Assembly: GCF_003575975.1 (NCBI RefSeq)
Contig: NZ_QQXK01000030.1
Span: 1 to 42,644, forward strand
DNA length: 42,644 nucleotides
Reading direction: 5' to 3'
From: Galactobacter valiniphilus
GTDB lineage: Bacteria > Actinomycetota > Actinomycetes > Actinomycetales > Micrococcaceae
Shown here: positions 1 through 8,083 of the stretch, one piece after another
Numbering within the stretch: position 1 is the stretch's first letter
Layout: the number at the start of each line of letters is the position of its first letter
Translations under genes and position numbers: made by a program
The notes under the pieces: model-generated
Database searches by the model: none
Told to the model about the DNA's origin: nothing
The model's input: the letters and a program-made list of their open reading frames with translations, nothing else

Positions 1-32
1 CGAACCTGCGCTAACCTGACCACGCGACCTGA

Positions 33-70
33 GGAATTCCGATGAGCAACTCTGGGGAATTTCGATGAGC
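33..70 (+). repeat. Short imperfect direct repeat
   Basis: The block GGAATTCCGATGAGC is followed at once by a near copy, GGAATTTCGATGAGC, separated by eight bases. Each copy places a GGAA tract just before ATGAGC, so it resembles a duplicated ribosome binding site and start codon. The reading frame from the second ATG (65) runs antisense through the better-supported minus-strand membrane gene, so I do not call a plus-strand gene here. Nothing else is recognisable in positions 1-74. Confidence 0.3.
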
Positions 71-74
71 GCCA

Positions 75-392
75 TCAAGCTACTGACTCGCGCCGTTGAC
101 GGTTGCGAGCTTCAAGGTCCAGCCTGGCGGAGTCTCGAGTCGCATTGTTTGTCGCTGCCGCCTGCTGCCGGATCTGCCCGGCGGCAAACACCAGAGCGAC
201 AGTGCCTGCGATGCCTCCGATCCATGTTCCCCACGCTGCCCAGTCGTCGGCCGTATGAGGCCGAATGTATCGGGGCTCTGGGAGCGTGACGTAGTAGAAG
301 ATCACGGCGATGCTGCAGAGGTAGACGCCGAGGAGGGCGACGGGCACCCAACGCCCTTGGCGCCACCACTTCCCGTTCTGTTCTGGGCGCAT
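75..392 (-). CDS. Small membrane protein of unknown function
   Basis: This encodes about 105 aa with two hydrophobic segments, one near residues 15-38 (rich in V, L, I and Y) and one near residues 55-75. A charged, Arg-rich tail follows. The ATG at 392 lies two bases after the stop of the upstream gene, so the two are probably translated together. A TTG three codons further upstream is an alternative start. I recognise no family. By position it ends the leftward three-gene group 1214-75, next to the presumed transfer origin, so a role in plasmid maintenance or transfer is possible but is only inference. Confidence 0.6.
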   Translation of the reverse strand: MRPEQNGKWWRQGRWVPVALLGVYLCSIAVIFYYVTLPEPRYIRPHTADDWAAWGTWIGGIAGTVALVFAAGQIRQQAAATNNATRDSARLDLEARNRQRRESVA

Positions 393-394
393 GA

Positions 395-841
395 TCAATC
401 CAGTGTTGCTTCGGGGTCGATCGAGAGCAGCGCTTCGTAGACGGCCTCAGTGATCGCTTCATCCGAGGTGCGCGTGTAGTACGAGCCGGTCTCGTCGTCG
501 ACGACGTGGATGGTGAGGCCGAGCCAAGCGCGGGCGTAGTCGGTTTCAACGGGCAGGCCAGTGAAGCCGGCCTCTACGGTGGCGAAGACTTCGCGGGCGT
601 CATCGTCTACTTGGGCGGCGAAGTGCAAGTACAACGCAGCTGCCTGCAACATCGGCAAGCACGCCCCGTCCTGCGGCCCGTTCTCCTGCGTGGGGATGGT
701 GACGCTGGCGCGGGGATCGAGGAGCTGGCGCACGCTTGCGGGGCGGGAAGCCGCGGCGCTGTTGATCATCGCGTTGAACCGCGCGGCCAGCAGTGCTGAG
801 CTTGTGAAGTCGTCAGGGTCGACGACCGGGTTCTCACTCAT
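395..841 (-). CDS. Hypothetical protein, 148 aa
   Basis: I chose the ATG at 841, giving a protein that begins MSENPVVDPDD. A longer frame runs upstream, but that part is Arg/Pro-rich shadow sequence overlapping the previous gene. This start overlaps the upstream stop by eight bases, as expected for coupled translation. The protein is acidic and soluble, with no membrane segment or recognisable catalytic motif. An acidic C-terminus (ALLSIDPEATLD) resembles a small phage or plasmid accessory protein. No family is recognised. Confidence 0.6.
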   Translation of the reverse strand: MSENPVVDPDDFTSSALLAARFNAMINSAAASRPASVRQLLDPRASVTIPTQENGPQDGACLPMLQAAALYLHFAAQVDDDAREVFATVEAGFTGLPVETDYARAWLGLTIHVVDDETGSYYTRTSDEAITEAVYEALLSIDPEATLD

Positions 842-1214
842 CGCTCTCACCCTCATCCGGCTCCGCGGTCGCGGGCTGCTCCGGTTCGGCACTCTTGGCC
901 GCGGCGGTGACCTCGGCCGTGCTGATGCCGAGGCGTTCGGCCACGGCGCGCTTGGCCTCGCCGGTGGCGAGCATCGCCACGACGACGCCGGCGGCTTCCT
1001 CACGCGCGGCCGCGGAGTCACGGTCGGCTTGCTCGCGCAGCGAGGCGATCTTCTCTTCCAGCTCGGTCTCGATCGCCTCGATGCGATCGGCGGCGACGAA
1101 GTAACCGGTGGCGAGCTCGATGAGCTCTTCGTTGCGGCGGGTGATCTCTTCGGCTCGCGCGCGGGCCTTCTCGCGGGCCGCGAGGGCGGCGGATGCCTTG
1201 CGTGGCTTGCTCAT
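834..1214 (-). CDS. Coiled-coil protein with possible C-terminal HTH
   Basis: This encodes 126 aa. Residues 1-70 are dense in A, R, E and K with heptad-like spacing (AAREKARARAEEITRR, then IETELEEKIASLREQ), predicting a long coiled coil. Residues 80-105 (GEAKRAVAERLGISTAEV) read like a small helix-turn-helix, a pattern seen in accessory proteins of actinobacterial conjugative elements. It is the first gene of a leftward trio and lies back-to-back with the relaxase gene across the repeat-rich region 1215-1603. A relaxosome accessory or regulatory role fits the position but is inferred only. Confidence 0.6.
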   Translation of the reverse strand: MSKPRKASAALAAREKARARAEEITRRNEELIELATGYFVAADRIEAIETELEEKIASLREQADRDSAAAREEAAGVVVAMLATGEAKRAVAERLGISTAEVTAAAKSAEPEQPATAEPDEGESDE

Positions 1215-1342
1215 GTCTTTGTCCCCAATCTCTCATTCCCGCCCTAACGGTCAGCGCACCAGTCGCTTCGCCGGCTTCGCCGGGACGCTGGCGCTTCGCG
1301 CGAGCGGACTTCGCAACGCTTAAGCCTCTTCTTTGCGGTGCC

Positions 1343-1535
1343 CTTTCCACACGTGGACAGCCCCTGAGCTTTGCTCGTGGCTCCGGCCTGCCCACCTGTG
1401 GAAAGCCCACCGCTCCTGCGCCTTTGAACAATCGACTCGTTACCGAGTCTCATGTGCAAAGCCGCATCACAGTGTGATGGCCAAATCTTACTTGTTCAGC
1501 CTGACCCTGTCTCTCGTTCCTCGGACAGGCTGAAC
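1343..1535. other. oriT: Candidate oriT region with stacked inverted repeats
   Basis: The roughly 390-bp gap between the leftward trio and the relaxase gene holds several inverted repeats: 1343-1356 with 1392-1405 (13 of 14 positions pair); GACTCG/CGAGTC at 1434-1439 and 1444-1449; CATCACA/TGTGATG at 1465-1471 and 1473-1479; and a perfect 10-bp pair GTTCAGCCTG/CAGGCTGAAC at 1494-1503 and 1526-1535. MobF origins of transfer usually lie just upstream of the relaxase gene and carry inverted repeats beside the nic site. I cannot identify the nic dinucleotide, and some of these repeats could instead be operators for the divergent genes. Confidence 0.5.
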
Positions 1536-1603
1536 CATCCAGATCTGTCACACCTCATGCATCATTGATATGTGAGGCCGTCCCCGCGTACCCTGGCGGA
1601 GTG

Positions 1604-4600
1604 ATGACCGTGCACAAGCTCAGTGCCGGCGACGGGTACACGTACTACACGCGTGAGGTCGCCAGTGGTGATGAGCTGCGCGCACCAGGGCGGAAACTGG
1701 GTGACTACTACACCCTTTCCGGGAACCCTCCGGGGATGTGGGGCGGCCGAGGTGCCGCCCTTCTTGGCGTCTCGGGCGAGGTCACCGAGGCACAAATGGA
1801 GCTGCTGTACGGCCAGGGACTGCACCCACTCGCGGGCCAAAAGAACCCGGCCACTGGGGCCGTGATTCCGGCGAAACTGGGTCAGCGGTTCAAGCGCACC
1901 AACCAGGGCGACCCTGAGCTGGCCAAGCGCATCAACGAGGCCATGGGTGACTTCACCCGCCTGCAGAAGCGCGAGCCTGACGCCGATGAGCGCCGCAAGA
2001 TCCGCACCAAGGTGGGCGGTCAGTACTTCCGCGAACAGCACGGACGCAACCCCTCATCGAAGGAAGAGCTCTCCCAGTTCCTCACCCGCCAGGCCAAGCC
2101 GGCAGGCAACGCTGTGGCCGGCTTCGACCTCGTGTTCTCCCCTCCCAAGTCCGTCTCCTTCCTCTGGGGAGCCTCCACTGATGAGGCCCGCGAGGCGATC
2201 GAGAAGGCCCAGTGGCTGGCCATCCAGGACACGATGACGTTCCTGGAGGACAACGCCACGTTCACCCGCAAGGGACGCAACGGCGTGCGCACCGAAGCCG
2301 TCCAAGGCGGCTTGACCTATACCCGCTTCCGTCACTTTGACTCCCGCACGGGCGACCCGCAGCTGCACGATCACGTCGTGGTCTCCAATAAGGTGCTGGG
2401 CTTGGATGGCAAGTGGGGAACCCTCGATGGGTCCCAGCTCTACAAGTTCAACGTGACCGCCTCGGAGCACTACAACCGCCGCATCATCGAGCGCGTGAGC
2501 GAGTTCCTGAACGTCGCTCCGGTGATGCGTCAGGTGCCTGGCAAGCAGCCGATCATGGAGATCGGCGGCGTGCCCATGGCTGCCATCGAGGCCGCCTCTT
2601 CGCGCCGCGCGGACATCACCGCCGACCTCGATTCCCTCGTGCAGAAGTTCACCGCCGAGCACGGCTACGCCCCCAGCAAGAAGCAGATGATCCGCCTCTC
2701 CCAGCAAGCCACGCTGGCCACGAGGCCGGATAAGAAGGAGGGCAAGTCCCTCCAAGAACTCACCCGCGGATGGAAGGACAAGTTCTTCCAGGTGGACGGC
2801 GTCGACGTCGGAACGCGCGCCCTTGAGCGGGCTCAGCGCTACGCCCGACGCAACCCCGAACTGGCCGCCGGCGGGCGCTTTGAGCTCGACGTGCAGGGCG
2901 TTGGCAAGGCCGCCAGCGACGTGATCGAGAAGGTCCAGTCCCAGCGTGCCGTGTGGTCCAAGCACCACGTGGAGGCCGAGACCCGCCGCCACCTCGGGGC
3001 CATGGCCGGGGCGCAGATCGTCCCTAACGAGCTGATCTCCACCGTCGTGACCGAAGCCCTGGGAGGTCAGTCCCTGACCGTCACACCTCCCACTCCGGTG
3101 CCGGCCCCGGTGCAGGGGGCGGTCATGGACGTGTCCGTGTACCAGCGCCCCAACGCCACGCTCTACACCTCCAAGAGCGTCCTCGAAGCCGAATCATCCC
3201 TCCTGGATGCGGCCTCCACCTCGGTGATTCCGGCCGCCGGCGTGCAGACCTTCGAGAAGGTTCTCGCCTCCCACGAAGGACCCCTGGATGAAGGGCAGAT
3301 CGCCCTCGCCCGAGCGTTTGCCACCAGTGACAGGCTGCTCGTGGCGGGCATCGGCCCGGCCGGTGCGGGCAAGACGACGGCGATGTCCCTGGCCGTCGAT
3401 GCGATCCACGCAGCCGGCGGCCGCGTGATCGCGATCGCTCCCACGGCGGTGGCCGCGAACCTGCTGGGCCAGGAGGTGGGCGCCGAGCGCATGACCATCG
3501 ACGCCCTCTTGATGAGCAGGAACCAGCCCTCGGAGACGTTCGTGCCGCTCAAGCCCGGCGACGTCGTCCTGCTCGATGAAGCTGGCATGGTCGGCACCCC
3601 ACAGTTCGCCCAGGCCGTCGCCCTGGCCTCCGAAGCTGGCGCCGTGGTGCGCGCCGTGGGCGATGACCGCCAGCTCGCAGCCATCGGCGCCGGCGGCGCG
3701 CTGCGCCTGATCGACCGCGAAGTCGGAGCCGTCCGGCTCGAGGACGTGCACCGCTTCCGACACGAGGACGGCACCCCCAACACCGAAGAAGCCGCCGCCT
3801 CCCTGGCGATGCGCGAACCGGCCGCCACCGGCCCGGATGCGCCCTGGGCCTACTACCAGGACGCCGGGCGAGTGCACGCCGGCGCCGTGGAACTCATGGC
3901 CGACGAGGTCTTCGCCGCCTGGCAGAAGGACACCAACACCGGGCGCACCTCGCTGATGCTCGCCCCGAGCAACGAACTCGTGGCCGGCCTGAACCTCAAG
4001 GCCCAGACCTACCGCATCGGCACCGGCGAACTCGACCCCGAGCACTACGTGGGCATCCGCGACGATGCCCGCGTGCACGTCGGCGACCTCATCGTCACCC
4101 GCAACAACGACCGCCGCCTGGCCTTCAGCCAGGGCCGGGACTTCGTCAAGAACAACGACACCTTCACCGTCACCGCCCTGAACAAGGACGGCTCCCTGAC
4201 CGTGCAGCACACCCGCCACGGTGCCACCGCGACCCTGCCGGCTGAGTACGTGCGAGCCCACGTCATGCTCGGCTACGCCTCCACCGTGCACCGCGCCCAA
4301 GGCATCACCGTGGACACCGCCCACGCCCTGCTCACCGCCACCACCGACCGCGCCGGCGCTTACGTGGCCACCAGCCGCGGACGCTACGAGAACCGCGTCT
4401 ATGTCGGGCTGCAGGAGAACGAGAACCCCGCCGACGTGCTCGCCACGATCGCCGCGAACCACGAACCCGTCCTCACCGCGCACGGGGCCATCGAGCACGA
4501 ACGCGAGAACGCCCGATCCCTTGCCAAGCTCGCGGAGATCTACCGGGACGTGTACGACATGGCCCACACCGAGCGCGTGAAGAACACCATCCGTGGCGCC

Positions 4601-6112
4601 CTCGGCTCCGACGCGGCCGACGTCGTCACCTCTGACGCGTTCGGCGCCGTGCGCACCCATATGGACCAAGCCCAAGCCGCTGGCCTGGACCCGGTCGTGC
4701 TGCTGCGCAACGCCTACGAGAAGCGCGAAATCGTCTCCGGTGATGACCCGGCTGCCGTGCTCGCCTGGCGCATGGAAGCCCTCGCCACCAACTACCGCGC
4801 CCAGATCGCCGGCGCTGGGGAGCGACCTCTGGCCAATGTCCCCGAGGCGCACCTGCGCGCGCTGCAGGCCCGCGCCAGCGAACGCCTGGGCGAGAGCATG
4901 GCCACGCCGCGGCAGCTCGTGGAAGCCGAAGCCGTCGAGGCCGGCGTGAAGCCCTACACGCACCGCCTGTTCGGGCACCTCACGGACACCAGCCTCGAAG
5001 CGCGCATTGAGTACGCCCAAGACCAGCAGGCCCGGCAGATCCCCTCCGACCCAGAGAATAAGTCCGCGCAGCTGGGCTGGGAGATCACCCGCCTGCAAGA
5101 AGAGGCACGCCTACGTCAGGTGATGCCGGCGCCGTTGCATGAGGCTGAAACCCTCATGCGCGAACAGCCCATGCACCAGCTCGCCGCCGAGACCGTCCTG
5201 GCCCGGATCAACACCGAGCTGCAGCTGCGCACCATCACCGCCCCCGAAGCGCTAGCGCGCCCCGTCGACGACACCGAGCGCGTGGGTGAATGGCTCGCGC
5301 CCACCGCAGATCTTGTGCACCCGGACATGCCCACGCCGTGGCGCACCCAGCTCGAGGGATACAGGGAGACCGTGGCCACCGAACACGCCCGTGTTGGAGC
5401 GAACCTCGCAGCCAACCCGCCAGTCTGGACCGATGCCCTCGGCCCGGTGCCCTCCCGCCCGGACCGCGCCGAAGAGTGGAGGACCCTCGCGGCCGACATC
5501 CAGGCGTACCGCCACACCTACAACATCCCCGACTCCGAGACCGCCCTCGCACCCAGGGAGCATCAGGCGCGTCCCGTCGTCCAGGAGCTCGCCGCTCGCG
5601 CGACCGCGCTGCACAAGCACTCGGCGCTGACCAACCAGCCAGGAGCGTCCGAGCAGAACCGCCAGGGCAAGGCCAACCGTGCCGAGGACGCCGCGCGACC
5701 GAACATCGAGCCCACTGAGGCCGAGGCGTTCGTCGCGCAGCTGCGCCAGGAGCGCGAGGCTCAGCGAACGGCCGCCACACGGCCAGGCGAAGACGGGCCG
5801 GCGCCGGCCGGGGAGAGCCCCGAGGCGAAGCGGGCGCGTCTGCGCGCCGCCGTCGCGGCGCTGAACACCGAGCCCGGAACCAAGGCCACCGAGAAGATCG
5901 AGCCGGCCAAGCCCGCGAGCCGTCTCGCCCAGGCCCGTGCCGAGCTCGAGGACATGTGGAGCAAGCGCCCCGCCCCGGACGCGACCCCCAAGCCGGCCAA
6001 GAAGCCCGAATCCGCGGCCGAGGCCAGCAAGAAGGACGACGAGGCCCAGCGCCGGCGCCTACGCGACACCCAGCAGCCCACCCGAGACATCGGCGGCGGC
6101 CCCCAGCTGTAG
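1604..6112 (+). CDS. traA: MobF family conjugative relaxase-helicase (TraA/TrwC-like)
   Basis: This 1502-aa protein should nick oriT, stay bound to the 5' end and unwind the transferred strand. The N-terminal relaxase domain (residues 1-300) starts with the Tyr-containing segment LSAGDGYTYYTREVA, then FDLVFSPPKSVSFLWG, then the metal-binding His triad in FRHFDSRTGDPQLHDHVVV (around 242-260). The RecD-like helicase follows: Walker A GPAGAGKTTAM (around 583), Walker B VLLDEAGMV (around 655), GDDRQLAAIGAGG, and the late motif GYASTVHRAQGIT. The C-terminal 450 residues are a charged, helical, Ala/Pro-rich tail. I chose ATG 1604 because homologous relaxases begin just before the conserved Tyr segment. 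GTG 1601 and TTG 1565 are in-frame alternatives. Motif evidence is strong. Confidence 0.95.
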   Translation: MTVHKLSAGDGYTYYTREVASGDELRAPGRKLGDYYTLSGNPPGMWGGRGAALLGVSGEVTEAQMELLYGQGLHPLAGQKNPATGAVIPAKLGQRFKRTNQGDPELAKRINEAMGDFTRLQKREPDADERRKIRTKVGGQYFREQHGRNPSSKEELSQFLTRQAKPAGNAVAGFDLVFSPPKSVSFLWGASTDEAREAIEKAQWLAIQDTMTFLEDNATFTRKGRNGVRTEAVQGGLTYTRFRHFDSRTGDPQLHDHVVVSNKVLGLDGKWGTLDGSQLYKFNVTASEHYNRRIIERVSEFLNVAPVMRQVPGKQPIMEIGGVPMAAIEAASSRRADITADLDSLVQKFTAEHGYAPSKKQMIRLSQQATLATRPDKKEGKSLQELTRGWKDKFFQVDGVDVGTRALERAQRYARRNPELAAGGRFELDVQGVGKAASDVIEKVQSQRAVWSKHHVEAETRRHLGAMAGAQIVPNELISTVVTEALGGQSLTVTPPTPVPAPVQGAVMDVSVYQRPNATLYTSKSVLEAESSLLDAASTSVIPAAGVQTFEKVLASHEGPLDEGQIALARAFATSDRLLVAGIGPAGAGKTTAMSLAVDAIHAAGGRVIAIAPTAVAANLLGQEVGAERMTIDALLMSRNQPSETFVPLKPGDVVLLDEAGMVGTPQFAQAVALASEAGAVVRAVGDDRQLAAIGAGGALRLIDREVGAVRLEDVHRFRHEDGTPNTEEAAASLAMREPAATGPDAPWAYYQDAGRVHAGAVELMADEVFAAWQKDTNTGRTSLMLAPSNELVAGLNLKAQTYRIGTGELDPEHYVGIRDDARVHVGDLIVTRNNDRRLAFSQGRDFVKNNDTFTVTALNKDGSLTVQHTRHGATATLPAEYVRAHVMLGYASTVHRAQGITVDTAHALLTATTDRAGAYVATSRGRYENRVYVGLQENENPADVLATIAANHEPVLTAHGAIEHERENARSLAKLAEIYRDVYDMAHTERVKNTIRGALGSDAADVVTSDAFGAVRTHMDQAQAAGLDPVVLLRNAYEKREIVSGDDPAAVLAWRMEALATNYRAQIAGAGERPLANVPEAHLRALQARASERLGESMATPRQLVEAEAVEAGVKPYTHRLFGHLTDTSLEARIEYAQDQQARQIPSDPENKSAQLGWEITRLQEEARLRQVMPAPLHEAETLMREQPMHQLAAETVLARINTELQLRTITAPEALARPVDDTERVGEWLAPTADLVHPDMPTPWRTQLEGYRETVATEHARVGANLAANPPVWTDALGPVPSRPDRAEEWRTLAADIQAYRHTYNIPDSETALAPREHQARPVVQELAARATALHKHSALTNQPGASEQNRQGKANRAEDAARPNIEPTEAEAFVAQLRQEREAQRTAATRPGEDGPAPAGESPEAKRARLRAAVAALNTEPGTKATEKIEPAKPASRLAQARAELEDMWSKRPAPDATPKPAKKPESAAEASKKDDEAQRRRLRDTQQPTRDIGGGPQL

Positions 6113-6168
6113 TGCCCGCGCCCGGCCGAACGGGCTCCGTGGGTGAGGGCGGTCCGTCGTGAGGGCAC

Positions 6169-6194
6169 AAAAAAGGCGGCCCCTCGGGGCCGCC
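6169..6194 (-). terminator. Rho-independent terminator (leftward)
   Basis: A perfect 9-bp stem GGCGGCCCC/GGGGCCGCC (6175-6183 and 6186-6194) is followed on the minus strand by six T residues (6174-6169). The T tract is only on that side, so it should stop leftward transcripts arriving from the transfer operon before they run antisense through the relaxase gene. Confidence 0.75.
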
Positions 6195-6465
6195 TGGCCG
6201 CATCAAACGGAAAAACCCGGACACGAAAATACGATGTGGTACGATGGCCTTTGGCTGATGCCCTGTTCGCAGCAGAGCTGAAGCCGAAGAAGATCCATCC
6301 ACACATCGGGAGGTATGTCTGACACTCACCAGGAGTGCCGTGTTGTATCTGAGAGTCTTTGCCAAGTCTCTACGTTTATTTTACACAATAATGAGCAGAC
6401 TTCAAGACGGTCGTCCCTGATTAGCTGAGATGTCATTATCCTCCCCTGATTTCAAGGGAGTCATT
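6195..6465. other. AT-richer intergenic region upstream of small gene
   Basis: About 270 bp without a convincing gene. The stretch 6368-6395 is markedly AT-rich for this replicon (TTTATTTTACACAATAATG) and probably includes the promoter of the downstream small gene, but no -35/-10 pair is good enough to call. The octamers TCATTATC (6433) and TCATTATG (6461) form a short imperfect direct repeat around the ribosome binding site. Confidence 0.35.
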
Positions 6466-6672
6466 ATGACCGAGAAAAACAAGGCCGCGGCCGCGGCAGG
6501 AAGCACGGTCAAGAAGGCCTACCGCGTAGGGGTGATCGCAGTCACCTGCGATCGGATCTGGGCGTTGGCTCAGAAGCTCTGGGGGTGGACCTTGGAGATC
6601 TGCCGCGGCTTGGCCGAAGGGATCAACGACGACCCGGGGAACTTCCCCGGGCCTGACCTGATCCTGGCCTGA
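6466..6672 (+). CDS. Small hypothetical protein, 68 aa
   Basis: The ATG at 6466 follows a good ribosome binding site (AAGGGAG, 6454-6460). An in-frame ATG at 6430 lacks one. The product is basic and Ala-rich at its N-terminus (MTEKNKAAAAAGSTVKKAYR). A central hydrophobic, Trp-containing helix (VIAVTCDRIWALAQKLWGW) could be amphipathic and membrane-associated. No family is recognised. The gene stands alone between two terminators, with a strong hairpin just after its stop. Confidence 0.55.
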   Translation: MTEKNKAAAAAGSTVKKAYRVGVIAVTCDRIWALAQKLWGWTLEICRGLAEGINDDPGNFPGPDLILA

Positions 6673-6675
6673 CGT

Positions 6676-6710
6676 GTTGTGGCGTGGGGCATCACGCCCC
6701 GCGCCACAAC
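6676..6710. terminator. Long hairpin between convergent genes
   Basis: GTTGTGGCG-T-GGGGC (6676-6690) pairs with GCCCC-G-CGCCACAAC (6696-6710), giving a 15-bp stem with one T-G wobble and a 5-nt loop. It lies four bases after the small plus-strand gene and 15 bases before the end of the leftward operon. It lacks a clear U tract on either strand, so it may act as a weak bidirectional terminator or a 3'-end stabiliser. Confidence 0.55.
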
Positions 6711-6725
6711 CTCCGGGCCCTTCCC

Positions 6726-7364
6726 TCATCGCGGAGGGGTGCCGGGGGTGAACCGCACCCCTGAAGGCATGTGCTCTTCCACCGCTTTCACGTGTAGCGG
6801 GTTGCGCGCCGATCCCCGCTGGTCCGTGTACTCCTGGCTGAGAGCCCACCCCAGCGGCGAGAGCACATAGAACACGGACAGGAGCAGCCCGCGCGCTGCA
6901 GCTCCGACGTAGCGCCCGACGTTCTGCACCTCCCACGAAAGCTCACCGTGGCGCATGAGCACGTCTCGGATGGCCCATCCGGCCAGGATCACGAGCCCGG
7001 CCGCCACGATGCCTAAGACCACCCACAGCCATTGCGCGTATCCGCTTTCGCCGATGATGACGACGGAGAGCAGGACAGAGGCTCCCGCTCGACTCAACGG
7101 ACCTGTCGTGACGAAGAGAGCGGCGACCATCAGGCCGCCGACACCCACGCAGGCCACGAAGAACCCTCGCTGGGCTATCCACTCCCCGACTGGCGTCGTC
7201 CACTCTGAGGGGATGGCCAGCCAGTCCAACGCTCGCCCGAGCTGCTGCAGGGGCTTGAGCCCGTTGCCTGCCCCGAACCCCGCGGCCAGGAGCAGTGCGC
7301 TGCAGACGAAGCGGTACACGTTGTCCAACGTCAGCTTGAAGAAGCGCTCCACGAACTCCACCAC
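6726..7364 (-). CDS. Multi-pass membrane protein at end of transfer operon
   Basis: This 212-aa protein has about five hydrophobic segments (roughly residues 16-36, 67-87, 92-108, 111-133 and 155-176). Its C-terminal tail is soluble and ends TPGTPPR. No catalytic motif or named family is recognised. It is the last gene of the leftward transfer operon, 20 bases after the DUF4913 gene, so a role in the mating apparatus or in surface or entry exclusion is plausible. That role is inference from position. Confidence 0.65.
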   Translation of the reverse strand: MVEFVERFFKLTLDNVYRFVCSALLLAAGFGAGNGLKPLQQLGRALDWLAIPSEWTTPVGEWIAQRGFFVACVGVGGLMVAALFVTTGPLSRAGASVLLSVVIIGESGYAQWLWVVLGIVAAGLVILAGWAIRDVLMRHGELSWEVQNVGRYVGAAARGLLLSVFYVLSPLGWALSQEYTDQRGSARNPLHVKAVEEHMPSGVRFTPGTPPR

Positions 7365-7384
7365 GTCCCTCCCTTCCTAGCCCG

Positions 7385-8083
7385 TCACACCTGCGGCGAC
7401 CAGGGGCGCGGCTGCCAGCCGGCCGCTTGCGCAGAGAACTCGCCGGCCACACCCGGCGCCGGCGGCACGACGGGGAGTTGGTCGGTGCGCGGGGTTGGTT
7501 CGTGGCTGTCGCCGCGGTCGAGCCAGGTCCGGAAGGACACCGGCGGGGTGATCGGGGAGACGGGGCGTTCGGTGCGCTCCTCCTCGTGCCTGACGGTGCA
7601 GCGCTCCCAGCCGTTGTACTCGCGCGCCATGCGGATGGCGTTGGGCATGTAGTTCGTGGACCAGTAGATGGCGTCAGCGCTGTCGGCTTCGTGGCCGTAG
7701 TTCGCTGCCCGCCACGCATAGAACAGGTCCAGCAGGAGCATGCGCCCGTGCGGGTGCAGGTACCAGCACTCGGGGATGCGCAGGTCGTTCGCGGCATAGG
7801 GCGCGTAGTTGGCGTTGAACCAGATGACCCACTCGGCGACCTTCTGCCATTGCAGGGCCGCTTCCTCGTCGTCTGCTTCGCGCAGGTTCCAGGGGTCCGG
7901 GTCGAGCGGGTCTGCCTCGGGGGTGGCCTCGTCGATGCGTTCGGTGAGCTCGGTGAGAGCGTTGGTGTGCCCGTCGACCTGCCCGGCCAGGCTCTTGACC
8001 TTGGCCAGGAGCTCGAAGACAACGTCCTCGAGCTCGCCTGTGCCGATCGCCTCAGTCTCTGGGGTGGTCTCTTCCTGCGTCAT
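7385..8083 (-). CDS. DUF4913 family protein
   Basis: This 232-aa soluble protein resembles DUF4913, a family common on actinobacterial conjugative elements and of unknown function. The recognisable core is residues 85-130: EWVIWFNANYAPYAAND then IPECWYLHPHGRMLLLDL. Residues 1-60 are acidic with a predicted coiled coil (LEDVVFELLAKVKSLAGQV). The C-terminal 70 residues are Pro-rich and probably disordered. Its ATG overlaps the stop of the coupling-protein gene by four bases (ATGA), placing it in the transfer operon, perhaps as a partner of the coupling protein. Confidence 0.75.
   Translation of the reverse strand: MTQEETTPETEAIGTGELEDVVFELLAKVKSLAGQVDGHTNALTELTERIDEATPEADPLDPDPWNLREADDEEAALQWQKVAEWVIWFNANYAPYAANDLRIPECWYLHPHGRMLLLDLFYAWRAANYGHEADSADAIYWSTNYMPNAIRMAREYNGWERCTVRHEEERTERPVSPITPPVSFRTWLDRGDSHEPTPRTDQLPVVPPAPGVAGEFSAQAAGWQPRPWSPQV

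Noticed and set aside
65-289. Plus-strand gene from ATG 65
   Set aside because: It overlaps almost entirely the minus-strand gene at 75-392, which has clear membrane helices and operon spacing.
3194-5098. Open frame of 634 codons antisense to the relaxase
   Set aside because: Shadow of biased codon use in the relaxase gene; composition is Gly/Val/His-rich and there is no ribosome site.
6430-6465. Upstream ATG for the small gene at 6466
   Set aside because: It has no ribosome site, while ATG 6466 follows AAGGGAG at proper spacing.
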